Source: Stromatinia cepivora (lineage: Eukaryota > Ascomycota > Leotiomycetes > Helotiales > Sclerotiniaceae). From it: a DNA stretch of 64,000 nucleotides. The DNA is taken from contig RCTD01000002.1 in NCBI GenBank assembly GCA_014898415.1, positions 1,736,001 to 1,800,000 of the forward strand. Reading direction: 5' to 3'. Numbering within the stretch: position 1 is the first letter of the stretch; every line of letters starts with the position of its first letter. Both the position numbers and the translations under genes were made by a program. Below the pieces are notes generated by a model, which was given only the letters and a program-made list of their open reading frames with translations, had not been told where the DNA came from and did no database searches. This document shows, one piece after another, positions 35,458 through 46,844 of the stretch.

Positions 35458-37282
35458 TGTGAAGGTGGTTTGATTGACTGTTAGTTCAAGGGTATTTGTT
35501 GTGATGTGAGTAAATGAGTAAAGAGATCTTTGTTGATTCGAAATAGATTAGATGTATGGGGAAAAAAGGATGATTGTTGATGATGATTGATAGATTAATA
35601 GAATAGATGGTTAAATGATTGTAATTGAATAGAGAAGGAAGCTTCGGAAGATAGAAGGTCGATACCTATTGCTTTTCTTGTTGATCTGGAGAGAGTTAAG
35701 TGGGACGAACACACTTTTAGATCATGACGATCATTTTTGAATCCTGGTTCAGAGTCCTGAGTCCGTAAAAGATTATAACAAGGAAATGACGTCGGTTTGC
35801 TCCTCATTCGGTAAAATAGCGTGATTTTCAATACCAGGAAGAATGATGAAAATATGACAAAATGATAAAATGAACCAATTAAAGCTCTTCAATTGAATGA
35901 ACCCGGAAGCATCAACAGGATTTTATGCAGTAGAACCTACAGGAAAGTTTTCATGTACCCGGTAGACCCTTTACTGTTTACGGTGCGTGCAGGTAAGGAA
36001 GGACCTTTCTGGAATTCTACCATGTTTTAATTCTCAATTCAACTGCTTGATCTTCATCATGGATTTATATTAGATGTTCAATGTATAACTGCAGGATCCC
36101 GAGATGCTTATATCAATAATGCTCCACCAGGGGAACGACCTTGAATATGGTTTCATTACCACAGCTATATATATAATACCTAGAGTACAATATCCCATCA
36201 CATCACATCACCTCAAACAAGATTCATGAAAAGTTCTACTTCTACTTCTACTGCAATGAAGAAATAAAACAAATCTAAAGCATCCGCCAACTTTTAACGT
36301 CACTTTCCCTTTACTCTTACAAATAATAAACACGGGAAAGCTTTCGGAAACGCTATCTACAAAATTCTTTACCACTTTGGTCTTTTCCAGCTCCCGATCC
36401 CGCAGATTTTACGATGATTCTAGTTTAGTATTGGTAGCTATCGAACTTTAAAGCTATGAAGCGGTCCCTTTTTATCGTCTAGCCAAGAAACCATTGTGGC
36501 TAGGAAACCATAAACTACCGATTAGACAGGTTTTCATTCGATTCGTCTTTGGATTTCTGCCAACTTTCGGTTCAGATGTTGACTGAAATTTTGGTGATGG
36601 ACTGTGTTGACTCGATTGTCTACTTAGTCACGTGTCATCTGTATTTCCAAGTCTCTTTGTTTCTTGTATGTTCTCCCATCTTTGTCATTCCAGAACAACT
36701 ATAGCATATCAATTCCATCATGTGAAGTTTTACCAGTCTCCCGAATTCTGAGAATAGATCATTTGGAAACAATGCATTTGGCCTCTTGAGTGTGAAGGGG
36801 AGATAGTAGAAAATAGAACTACCGTCTTACCGAATGGACCTGGTGATGGCAATATGTGATATAGCGAAGTAGGTCTTTTTTCTATGAAAAATTATCACTG
36901 AAAATGAGGAATGGGCTAGATGATTCTTATAAAAAGTTCGTAGGGAATGCCGATATAGTGATTGTTCGAGAAGTCTTAGAAACAACCACTCTCTTTCAAA
37001 CCAACAAGCAAAAGTATAAAGTCTTTGTTATACACTGAGTCTTCAGAAGAAATAATCGGTAACTACTCTATCAATCACAACAAAGAAAACAGAAATCTCA
37101 AGACTTATTGTTCACCGACTCGAGTGATAGAACAACGCATGCAAATCATCCATATAAGCTTCACCTCCTCACTCATATTCTTCCATTCTCCGAGTCTACC
37201 GCAACCGCAAAACCACTTTCTTAAAACAAACACATAAAAAGTAGTGACCAACCAACCAACCAACCAACCCAAAGCCACCAAG
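35458..37282. other. Intergenic, 1.8 kb, no gene recognised
   Basis: It contains the PIL1 promoter and leader (TTGATTGA and GATGATTGA-rich) and the upstream region of the small secreted-protein gene. No open frame with a recognisable domain on either strand. CATCACATCACATCAC occurs near 36195-36210. Confidence 0.4.
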
Positions 37283-37519
37283 ATGAAGTCTACAATCCTC
37301 ATCTCAACATTCATCGCAGTCACAGTCACCACTGCAATTCAACTACCAAACCCCGAACCACAAATCTTCAACCACACTCATCCATCTCACAGCAATCATA
37401 CCCGAATCTCGATTTACAAATCGACACCAACGACAATGATTACATTACCAGGTGGTGTATTTGTGCAAACAGCTATGCCATCGAGCACCCAGGCCACAGA
37501 TCCTGATACCGAGACATGA
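37283..37519 (+). CDS. Small secreted peptide, 78 residues
   Basis: ATG at 37283 follows CCAAG and a long CAACCAACC leader. Residues 1-18 (MKSTILISTFIAVTVTTA) form a signal peptide. The mature peptide of about 60 residues is rich in Thr, Pro, His and Asn, has sequons (NHT twice), no cysteine, and ends TQATDPDTET. No family recognised. The frame is open 39 bp further upstream to an ATG at 37244, but only the start used here gives a clean signal sequence. It could be a wall or secreted peptide, or not a gene. Signal peptide plus strong start context is the main support. Confidence 0.45.
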   Translation: MKSTILISTFIAVTVTTAIQLPNPEPQIFNHTHPSHSNHTRISIYKSTPTTMITLPGGVFVQTAMPSSTQATDPDTET

Positions 37520-38848
37520 TGTTAGCAACGAACCGCAGAGATGGATGAATGGTGAGTGTCGAGTGTCGAGTGTCGAGGAATGGAAGATTGTCGGTGCTGC
37601 ATGAAGTTTTCCTATTATTTAATTTCATATTGTTTTTTTTAAACTTGAACTCTATTATTATTATTCTGTCCCTGTCCTGTGAATGTGTGAGAATCTATTA
37701 ACTGACTACCTAACCCTATGCTCGATATACTCTATAGATATCATCTATTAATTTCTGACGATAAATGATTATTTGATTATGTGCCTATCCTACCTATCCA
37801 AAGCTGAGCATTTTCCAAATCTTATTCGATAGTATCATCGTATCAATACCTATACCTATTAGTAACTCGCGTACTCCCTCTCTTGTGGGAAATATTCCTT
37901 TAATCATGATTTATTTGTCAGTATATTATATTCATTTGTATTGTAGCAAAGTATAGTAGCAAAGTATAGTAGCAATTCCTTCTATCTATTCCAAGACATT
38001 TCACGATGCTGATTGGACCGTGCGGAGGATAAGGAAAAAAAGATAAAAGAAGCTTTAAGGTTAATATTCACCGTAGGAATTATGATGAAGTCTATTCTGT
38101 ATTGTGTTTTTGTTCTTTGGTTTTTGATTTTTGGAAATATATTTGTATACGGAGAAAAACAATAATATCTTCCCAAAATGACTGCAGAAGTAAACGATTG
38201 AGTTCCAGTATAATTGTAGAACCACAATATTTCAGGTACCGAAAATCTATCCTTTCATTCATTCTGCGGATGCATTGACTCCACCAAGTCTGCAGATAAA
38301 AACAACGGGTAACTCAATACCGGAGTTTCCGTGTAGCTTCGTCCAGCTTACCCGCTTTGCAGGTTAGCCACATTTGATCTAATACCCAAATTGGAAGGTG
38401 TTTAATCGATTGCATACCGTTGATCAAGCTTTTGATCGTTCCTGGCTTATCCACCTGCCATATATGTTATAAGGTGTCACATCGGCTTGATTTGATCCCC
38501 ATTTGCGGGGAATGTCAATATCATGATGAGAGATTATTCGCTCAGATGAGATCCTCAAATGCAAGTACCCGGTTTGTGCAGATGAGATACATGATTGTGC
38601 TCAGGTCCAAGGGGAAATAGATGTTATGTGATCCGAGGTGATGATGGTAAGATTTAATTTACACAGAGGTTGGGAAAGGTTGATAAAGAGCTGTATTCCC
38701 TCATCATGTTTGCTGTGCTACCTCTCCCCTACTTACTCTAGTCACCTTCCCTCCTCCATTCTTTTCTTCATCCCTCCTACTTCTACCCTTCACCATTGAA
38801 GATTCACTTGATTGACCGCCAATTGATCTCATTGTGCTTCTTTCAATC
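37520..38848. other. Intergenic, 1.3 kb, no gene recognised
   Basis: AT-rich, with CGAGTGT repeats (37556-37576) and AGCAAAGTAT repeats (about 37945-37970). The last 150 bp before the protease start are C/T-rich, typical of a fungal promoter-proximal leader. Confidence 0.4.
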
Positions 38849-40765
38849 ATGATGTACCCAAAGACCGCCATTTGTGCGGGATTGCTTTCTCAAGCTCTCC
38901 CAGCATATGGTGCCGTTATGGAAAAATTGGCGGCAGTTCCTAGTGGATGGACTGCTGCAGAAACAGATTCAAATGCGGCTATTATCCTCACAGTTAGTCT
39001 TGCAATGCAAAATCTCGATCAATTACAAGCCAAACTTCTTGCTGTTTCAACACCCGGAAATGCGGAGTATGGAAATCATCTCGATGCTGACGAGGCTAAT
39101 GCTTTGTTTGCTCCTTCTGCGGATGCAAGTAATGCTGTTACTTCATGGTTGACAAGTGCTGGTGCCCGAAACATTGTGAGCGATGGATCGACTGTTACTT
39201 TTGCGGCAACCATTGAAAAGGCCAATTCGATCCTCAATGCAACCTTCCAGACCTATACAAGTAATGGCGTATCGAAAGTCAGAACTACTCAATACTCGGT
39301 TCCGGATCATGTTGCTGAACATATCGAACTCATCTCTCCAACAACTTATTTCGGAAAGACTGTCGCAAATGCCCCAACTAAGGTTACGAAGAAAGCTACT
39401 TCAGCTACCAAAGTAACAGTTGATGCTTCTTGCTCAACATCCATCACTCCAAAATGTATCAAGGAATTATACAATGTTGGAGACTACACCCCTTCCGTTT
39501 CTTCCGGTAGCAGGATCGGATTCGGTAGTTTCCTCAACCAGTCGGCTCTTTATGCTGATCTTTTCCAATATGAGAGTTACTTTGGTATCCCACCACAAAA
39601 CTTCTCAGTTACTCTCATCAATGGAGCTACCAACGATCAGAATCCAGCTACTGCCCAAAATGATGAGGCTAACCTCGATGTTCAAAACATTATTGGTGTT
39701 GCTCATCCTTTACCTGTTCAGGAATTTATCACTGGTGGTTCACCACCATTCATTCCTAATATCGATGAGCCAACTGCGGCGGATAACTTTAATGAGCCAT
39801 ATTTGCCATATTATCAATACTTGATGGCTCAACCAAACTCCGCTATACCACAAGTTATCTCAAACTCTTATGGTGATGATGAAGATGTATGTTTCTTTCA
39901 TTTCTCTACATTCTCCAATCTTCACATAGTATTCTATTGCTAATCCATTCTTCAGACAGTTCCATATGCCTATGCCGCCCGAGTCTGCAACTTGATCGGT
40001 ATCATGGGCCTTCGAGGTATCTCCATCCTCGAATCATCAGGAGATACCGGTGTAGGAGCAGGATGCGTTGCAAATGATGGATTAAACACCCCATACTTCC
40101 AACCTCAATTCCCCGGTACATGTCCATACATTACATCTGTTGGAGGTACCCAAGCAGTTGCGCCCGAAGTCGCTTGGGATGATGGTTCAGGAGGATTCTC
40201 AAACTACTTCCCAACCGCTTGGTACCAAGTTGCTGCTGTAGAAGAATACTTGACCGAACATATCAGTCCATCTACAAAGAAATACTATGAGAGCTATACC
40301 AACTTCTCCGGAAGAGGATTCCCAGATATTTCCGCTCACAGTTTGACTCCTGAGTAAGTCATTCCTCATTACCAATCATTTCTTAACAACATCTTCTAAC
40401 ACACAACCCATAGTTACCAAGTCGTCTACTCCGGCCAACTCTCCCCCTCAGGTGGTACATCCGCCGCTGCCCCCGTCGTAGCTGGTATCCTCGGTCTCCT
40501 CAACGACGCCCGTTTCAAAGCAGGCAAATCCGCCCTCGGTTTCGTCAATCCTCTCCTCTATTCCCTCGGCATAGGTGCTCTTAATGATATTACCGGTGGA
40601 AGGAGCGTAGGTTGTAATGGTGTTAATGGACAAACTGGCGCGAATATTCCCGGAGGAGCGGTCATTCCATATGCGACATGGAATGCGACGAAGGGTTGGG
40701 ATCCGGTTACTGGATTGGGAACGCCGGATTTTGAGAAATTGAAGATGTTGGTTTTGAGTTACTAG
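38849..40765 (+). CDS. Secreted sedolisin (S53), tripeptidyl-peptidase-like
   Basis: Serine-carboxyl peptidase active at acid pH, secreted for protein breakdown. Exons 38849-39886, 39956-40353 and 40414-40765 give 595 residues with exact phases. A signal peptide (residues 1-20) is followed by a pro-kumamolisin activation domain (about 30-190; LDQLQAKLLAVSTPGNAEYG, DEANALFAPS). The mature catalytic domain begins near CSTSITPKCIKELYNVGDY. Active-site residues are visible: ExxxD as DEANLD (Glu273, Asp277), SSGDTGVGAGC with the oxyanion Asp, and SPSGGTSAAAP with the nucleophile Ser495. The C-terminus has the calcium-site region (DITGGRSVGCNG, GWDPVTGLGTPDF). Two ATGs lie at 38849 and 38852; either could start. 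Family knowledge suggests it removes N-terminal tripeptides, but an endopeptidase role is possible. Confidence 0.94.
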
Positions 40766-41707
40766 GGTGTGGGCGGTTAAGGTTGGAGGGGATGGGGATG
40801 GAGAGATAGGGTTTCAGAGAGGTTAAGTGATTGGATGATGGGATATGTAAGGTTATATATAGGTTATGCGGCCATGAAATATACGTAAATGAAATAATAT
40901 TTTCTATTCTTCACATCTTCACATCTTCACCATCTATGGAGTACAACAATAGACATTAAACACATGATCGTATATCTCTCTATCTATCTATCTTTCTATC
41001 TATCAACAAATTATCTAATAATATAAAACCCCTCCTAAGTCATCCAGTATATTACATTATATTATATTTATTCACCCTTCTCATTGTAATCTTATATATA
41101 CATATACATTTATATATATATATGTACTAATCTAATCTAATCTAATCTAACAAAATCTATTTATTTACTCATAGTGTATTTGTAGTATGATTATATATTA
41201 TGTAGTGGTGAGATTATATTATTTATATTTATATTTATATTTATATTTATATTTATATTTATATTTATATTTATATTTATATTTATATTTATATTTATAT
41301 TTATATTTATATTTATATTTATTTTTATTTTTATTGTGTTTATTTTATTGAAAGTGTTTAGAATGTAGATATAGATAGAGATGAAGAGAAAGATGAGGAA
41401 AGGGAAAAGTAACATCAGAAGTTTCATGTTATTTTATTCTTAGTACATAATGAGTAATAGTATAGTGCGCCTGATTTGTAGAAGAGATGAAAGAAAATAT
41501 ATTTTAAACGGGAAATATATCAATGATTCTAACAATACCAATGAATACAACCGGATAAAATGAGCAAAGTTCAAAATCTAGATGATGATTCTAACCGAGA
41601 CATCTATACCAGATCAAACCATATACCGTACACACAATATACAACCCCCACTCTACAACAACCACAAACCAATTTTAATTCTGACGATCTCCTTAAACTC
41701 CTCACAC
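40766..41707. other. Repeat-rich gap between converging genes
   Basis: Holds several simple repeats: TCTA/TATC near 40975-41005, TATATA near 41090-41125, five TAATC units at 41128-41151, and the hexanucleotide array listed separately. No gene. Confidence 0.6.
41218..41330. repeat. (ATTTAT)n microsatellite, about 18 units
   Basis: An almost uninterrupted hexanucleotide array with TTTTTATT variants at the right end. It produces an artefactual Asn-Ile repeat open frame on the minus strand. Confidence 0.95.
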
Positions 41708-43298
41708 TCACTGATCTTTATTAAACCCAGCACCCCCCGCACTCGTAAATTCCAAATCATCCGTCACACTCCCATACTGCGCAACCCAATAATCCACTAG
41801 ATAATTCTGTCTCTGTTTCCACATCCCTCTATCACCCGCCGTGGGTAAATATCCATCCGCCTTCTGTATGTACGTCGAACTAATATTAAACAAGGGTTCT
41901 GATTGCATTTTGTCGCCATGAACTCTGGGTACTGCGGTGACGAGATTCTTCTTGCGCATATATTTCATGAGACGTACAAATACGCTCGCGGTATTCTCGG
42001 CTCCTAATGTCCATGATGCGTTTGTATATCCGATGACTGTTACCGCGTTGGGCATATCTTGTAGCATTAAGCCTCTCCACATGTATTTTGTGGAAAATGG
42101 GTATGGGGTCCCGTCGACGCTTACTTTGGCGCCGCCGGCAAGTTGCATTTTTAATCCCGTGGCGGTGATGATTATGTCAGCGTCAAGAGTTTTTCCTGAT
42201 TCAAGCTCTATGCCAGTCGAAGTGACGGTTTTGATGGTATCGGTCACGATATCGACTTTTCCTGAATGAAGACATTTGAAGAAATCGCCGTCGGGACAAG
42301 CGCATATACGTTGTTCCCAGGGATTGTACTTGGGGCTAAAATTAGGGTCGACTGGAACCGTCGATGGGATTTCCTTCTTGGTTTGTTTTTGGAGGAGATT
42401 GCGAGCGGTGTTTGGAAAAAAGCGACAGAAATGGAAGAATAATAAGGGTAATACGAGGAATCTCCATCGTATCAATTGGTTAGCCACCGAGTCTGGAAGA
42501 AATTTCCGCAAAATATCTCCGGCTGAAGATGTTGCTGGGACTCCTATCACCCAAGAAGGACTTCGTTGTAACATGGTTACTTTGGCAGCTTTCTCTGCCA
42601 GATTTGGTACCAAAGTAATTGCCGTAGCACCACTTCCAATAACGACTATTTTCTTGTCCGTGTAATCGAGATCTTGGGGCCAAAATTGAGGATGTATCTT
42701 TTGGCCTTTGAAGTTGTCAAAGCCAGGTATTTCGGCTTTCAATCCCTCACTGTAGTTATAATATCCTGTGCCCCAAATAACCCATCGTCCTTTGATGGTG
42801 CTTTTGCTTCCACCAGCATCAACTGATATTGACCATTGTTGTTGTTCTGTTGACCAATCTGCGGCCGTAACATTATGATGAAACTCTATCTTCTTATCGA
42901 TTCCGAATTTCTCGGCCGCTTCTTGAAAATATGTGCGAATTGATTCACCGTCAGCGATTAACGTAGGGCTCGTCCATGGATACCACGGAAATCCAAATGT
43001 GTATAGATTTGAATCGGATCTGATACCAGGATATCGAAATAAATCCCACGTTCCACCAATTGCCCCGCGATTCTCAAGTATAGTATAGGTTAAATCGGGA
43101 AATTCTGTTTGTATGTGACTGTAAAGGGTTAGCTATCTGTCTTTGAAGAAATTGAACCCAAGTCTTTGGGTTGCTGATGTGAGCCAAGGATTCAATGTCC
43201 AATTGTTGGTCTTACTATGCAGTATTAATTCCCGATAGGCCCGCGCCGACGATCACGACGTCGTAATCGCAGTTCCCAGATCTTTCTACTGAACCCAT
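41708..43298 (-). CDS. Baeyer-Villiger-type flavin monooxygenase
   Basis: FAD/NADPH enzyme inserting one oxygen, often into ketones. Exons 43298-43216 and 43118-41708 give 497 residues; the intron of 97 bp is in phase. The FAD Rossmann motif VIVGAGLSGINTA is at residues 15-27. The BVMO fingerprint FKGQKIHPQFWP (pattern FxGxxxHxxxWP) is near 164-175, followed by the NADPH Rossmann motif VVIGSGATAITLVP. A later ATG-type motif (IITATGLKMQ) is also typical. A stretch WRFLVLPLLFFHFCRFF is hydrophobic and may form a membrane contact. Length is normal for small fungal BVMO-like proteins. It may act on a secondary metabolite or on steroid- or ketone-like substrates; the context (protease upstream, foldback DNA downstream) does not say. 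The ATG gives the GxGxxG motif at the usual distance. Confidence 0.9.
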
Positions 43299-44051
43299 TG
43301 TGGTGATCTTTGTTGTTGTGGAAATTTATATAGTAAAAATGTGTGTTGATGTTGATGCCATATGAATGAAAAGTGACACAATATGAGAATGGATAGGCAA
43401 AAGGAGAGGGGCCATATATAAGAAGCAGAATCAAAAGAGGGGAGGTAATTCAAACTGACTCAAGAGAATGGATCGAATACATACCGGTACACCGAGGTTC
43501 AATACATTGAAGAGAGAAAAGTTTGAAACCTATGGTGAGTCTCCACCGTACACATCAAACTCACCTTCTCCGGCTCTTGAAAGAGCACCGAGGCCTGAAC
43601 ATCTGCCCCTCGGGTAATAAATTATAATCGTGGTATGATCGACCAGCTAATAGATTCCTTGGCTATGGGGATTGTGGATTGCTTTAGCAGGAGATAAGGC
43701 TGTACAGTACCGAGGGAGCATGAATGAAGGGGGAGAAAACTCGAAGCGAGATATCTGTGAGAGCTTGCAGCGAATACAATTCAAACATACATAAATAATA
43801 TCAAAACTTCAAGATTCTGAATCAATTCAAACTTCGAACGGGACAGACGAAACAAATTACATAGCAAAGTCGAGATATTGACTGTTTCAAAATACAATCC
43901 GGTATGGTATGTACAATGTAGTGGTATGTCAAGCCATCAACAGCCTCAATGTGGGGGGTGATTAAAAATCTTTAATAGAAGGGCATAGGATTATACCCGG
44001 GGGATCCGTGACCGGGGTAAATCCGGCCGGGATACCACCCTGCTTATGCGG
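43299..44051. other. Upstream region of the monooxygenase, no gene
   Basis: The monooxygenase promoter with leader, then anonymous sequence leading into the inverted-repeat region. A GC-rich patch near 43997-44045 (CCGGGGGATCC, CCGGCCGGG) borders the next element. Confidence 0.4.
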
Positions 44052-44636
44052 CTAGAAAGTATAAAACCCGAACGCTAGGAGAAAAGGGAAGCTTTGAAAA
44101 TGGAGTACTGGGTATTCGTGCAGTCAGAAAGTATACAACTCCGAAACTCTATGCATGTATCAGAAGACACAGAAGAACCTGGTTATACGGGACTACATTA
44201 TAAGGGATAACTCTTTATACGGGACAAATCTTTCAACCACATCGATTTTATATGGTATTTTTCAACTTATACGGGATTTTTAACTTATAAAAAAAAGACT
44301 ACAGTACTAATTTTGTCGAATTCCGTATAAAAATTGGTGATAAAAGGCCCGAATATTAATTTATCATACGATAAATTCACCTATCACATGATAGTCTTTA
44401 TAAAATTCTGAAAATTGGAGCTAAAATGGAGCTAAAATTTTAAGGTTGACTTATACCAATTTTGTGGATGCCTTAATGCCTGCCCGGATATACGGGGTTC
44501 CTAAATATACAAAACTTGATTGGTCGAATTTTTCGGAGTTTCTCTAATATCCGAGGTCCATACTTACTGGCAAGCACGAGTAGTTTGATCGAGAAGAACA
44601 ATTATTCTCCAGCGTTTGGTGTTTTATACTTTCTAG
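44052..44636. repeat. Imperfect nested inverted repeat, foldback-element-like
   Basis: Outer arms: CTAGAAAGTATAAAAC at 44052 matches the reverse complement of GTTTTATACTTTCTAG ending at 44636, with similarity continuing inward (CGCTAGGAGAA against TTCTCCAGCG). Inner arms: GAAAGTATACAACTCCGAA near 44128 pairs imperfectly with TTCGGAGTTTCTC...CATACTTACTGGC near 44532-44570. The interior is AT-rich with repeated TTATACGGGA. There is no coding capacity. It is likely a non-autonomous transposon or MITE; a relative is at 48157-48262. Confidence 0.6.
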
Positions 44637-44734
44637 CTATGCGAGTAGGGCTTGTGGAAGTATAAAATCAGTCAATAACTATTTTTAACCCTTGCCGAGG
44701 GAGGCTTCAACTCGATGCCAGAAAACACGTTGCT

Positions 44735-45003
44735 TATAAACTCAAGTAATTCGTTTCTCACTAAACCCTTTTCGAAAAATGATCGCCCGTGGGTTCGTGG
44801 GTTAGGGATCGGAATCTTCAAATTCCGATCCTTTTTCAATCTCATGTTGAAATTCCGATATCAGTTGACCTATGAAATACTTGGAATCTCAGATTATTCA
44901 TCAATTCTGTCGGAATTTGAAGATTCCGATCCCTAACCCATGAACCCACGGGCGATCATTTTTCGAAAAGGGTTTAGTGAGAAACGAATTACTTGAGTTT
45001 ATA
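44735..45003. mobile_element. 269-bp MITE/foldback element with 93-bp terminal inverted repeats
   Basis: Left arm 44735-44827 (begins TATAAACTCAAGTAATTCG) and right arm 44911-45003 (ends CGAATTACTTGAGTTTATA) are reverse complements with a single difference over 93 bp (TTCGTGGG against TTCATGGG). An 83-bp centre separates them. Ends in TA could reflect a TA target duplication as in Tc1/mariner-derived MITEs, but I cannot fix the duplication. There is no coding capacity. The near-identity of the arms suggests recent insertion or stem-maintained sequence. Confidence 0.85.
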
Positions 45004-45472
45004 CGGTAAGGCCCCGACTAGCAGCCCTAGAATCTCTATAGGGCAGAATACAGACACACCCAAGCTTGTAACATTCTTCAATGCAAGTCCGGACTGGACA
45101 TCAACAATGCAGCAACGTTTTCTATTCTTGAATTCGTTGAAGATATTGCATTGATTTCAACGATTAGATGTTCTGATTCAGAACATCTTTAGGATTCATA
45201 TCTCTTCGAATGTCGACATAATGGATGAATTATAGCAGGAGAGTGTAGAGTATTGGATTATGATTGTTTACACTGGCATCTTATTCTCAAATAGAGAAAG
45301 ACTTCCGTCGTCGGTCGCAGGACCTTTGAAAGATGGAATCACTTGTTGAACCTCATTTCAACATCTGCAGCACTCGACATCAGCTAAACCTCGCTTTCTT
45401 TTGGTAATTATATACTACTTCACATCGCACGATCAACATTCTCAATTGATGAACCAATAAAAGACATTTATC
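45004..45472. other. Intergenic between foldback element and 2EXR pseudogene
   Basis: No gene. The final 100 bp may be the old promoter of the 2EXR gene. ATGTTCTGATTCAGAACAT near 45168-45186 is a short palindrome. Confidence 0.4.
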
Positions 45473-46093
45473 ATGTCTTCTCTTGCCTCCTCTGAAAAAT
45501 TCCCAGACCTCCCTGTCGAATTACGCACAAAATCTTTAACTGGACCCGTTGTCACGCTTCACCTCGGATGATTCACTATGACGCTCGTCAGGCTTGCCTT
45601 TCTGATTTTAATCACGCTTCCTCATCATAAGATAGCTCTAGATTTCCATAAGTACACCATGCCTCCTATTTTCAGACAGCTTCCTCTTTGTTTCGACGTC
45701 TACCGAGAAACTCGAAAGGAATATCGCAGGTACTTTACTTGGTTGGCAAATGGTGTTTGGCTTGATTGTGATCGTGAATGTTTATTCATGTATGAAAGTT
45801 CGACTCCGGCGCATCTTGTGGCAAATCATCAATTCCTAGCACCTCCTATTAGAACAGGGGAGTTGGATATTGAAAAGCTGGGATATGTCATTATGGATAA
45901 TGTTACTGTCAGGAAGTAGATTGTTCCTCCACAGGGACGAGTAGTTCGGTGCGTAAAAATGCCAGTTAAGAGAGATTGTATGCGGGACATTGTAGCAATT
46001 TGGAGATCAGTGGTGGGAACTGACGCCGAAGGTGAAGAGGTTTACCAATACGCATGGTATCCTCCGACTTTGTTAAGTATACCACCATATTGA
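45473..46093 (+). pseudogene. 2EXR-domain protein, decayed
   Basis: It starts MSSLASSEKFPDLPVELRTK, the opening of the fungal 2EXR domain (F-x-D-L-P-x-E-L-R). The frame then changes: KIFNWTRCHASPRMIHYDAR continues the domain in a second frame, and after a stop the first frame resumes with PPIFRQLPLCFDVYRETRKE, the expected LxVCRESR-like part. An in-frame TAG at 45917-45919 interrupts before IVPPQGRVVRCVKMPVKRD, which reads on to a stop at 46091-46093 (YAWYPPTLLSIPPY). At least two frame changes and one stop indicate a pseudogene. 2EXR proteins are large, fast-evolving fungal families of unknown function. It sits beside the foldback elements, consistent with a transposon-disturbed stretch. Confidence 0.65.
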
Positions 46094-46844
46094 AAGACGA
46101 TATGTTTGTAAAAGTTCCAAGCAACAGTGTGAGGGTGTTTTTATCATTATTCCGGGAATTTCGTGTGTTCTGGACTCAATTAGAGTCCAAACTTTACACA
46201 TGAACAGCGAAGTATTAGGTAGATCAATCTTAACAGCGGTTCATTCAGTTCATTCCAAATCTCAAATCTACCCATGAATATCAGACCAAATTCAAATATC
46301 CACAACTTTTCAAATATTGAAAACTTTCATATCAAGTCCAGTCAGTCAGGACTATTAATCCCTGTTTCTGATGGGCCACGCGAACTGAGAAAATCGCAAC
46401 CAACAAGGATATGATATAGAACCGATGTCGAACTGCAGCATCTTATCTACTGTTTATGTGAGACTTGGCTGGAAAGAATATGACGTCCGACCAGTAGGGA
46501 AAAGTAAGGCCTTGGAGAATTTCTAGCTGAGGAAGACCGTACAATTTCAATATAGAATGCTGAAATAGTAATTATTCTACTTGTAGTATGCTCTTTCACT
46601 GGTAAAACGGGTGTCGGGATTTTGTTTGCAATTACGAGAAATTTTTTGTATATCAACGAGATAGTGTGGTCAGATGAAGTACCAATCAATCAATCAAGTC
46701 TCTAGGGTACTGAAAATATTTCTCATTAGTTTCGAAGAAAGTTCGGAAATCCTGAATCACCGGAGAAATTAACTAATATATACAGGCCTTTGATGCTTAG
46801 ATTAGCTTGATACCTCTGGCTAACTATCCATCGAGTACTAAAAC
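46094..46844. other. Intergenic, no gene recognised
   Basis: Anonymous AT-moderate sequence with no domain-bearing open frame. It includes the 3' flank of the yellow-like gene. Confidence 0.4.

Noticed and set aside
41191..41427. Open frame encoding an Asn-Ile repeat
   Set aside because: Translation of the ATTTAT microsatellite.
44715..44936. 73-codon frame inside the foldback element
   Set aside because: Lies across the inverted repeat arms and centre; no domain or start context.
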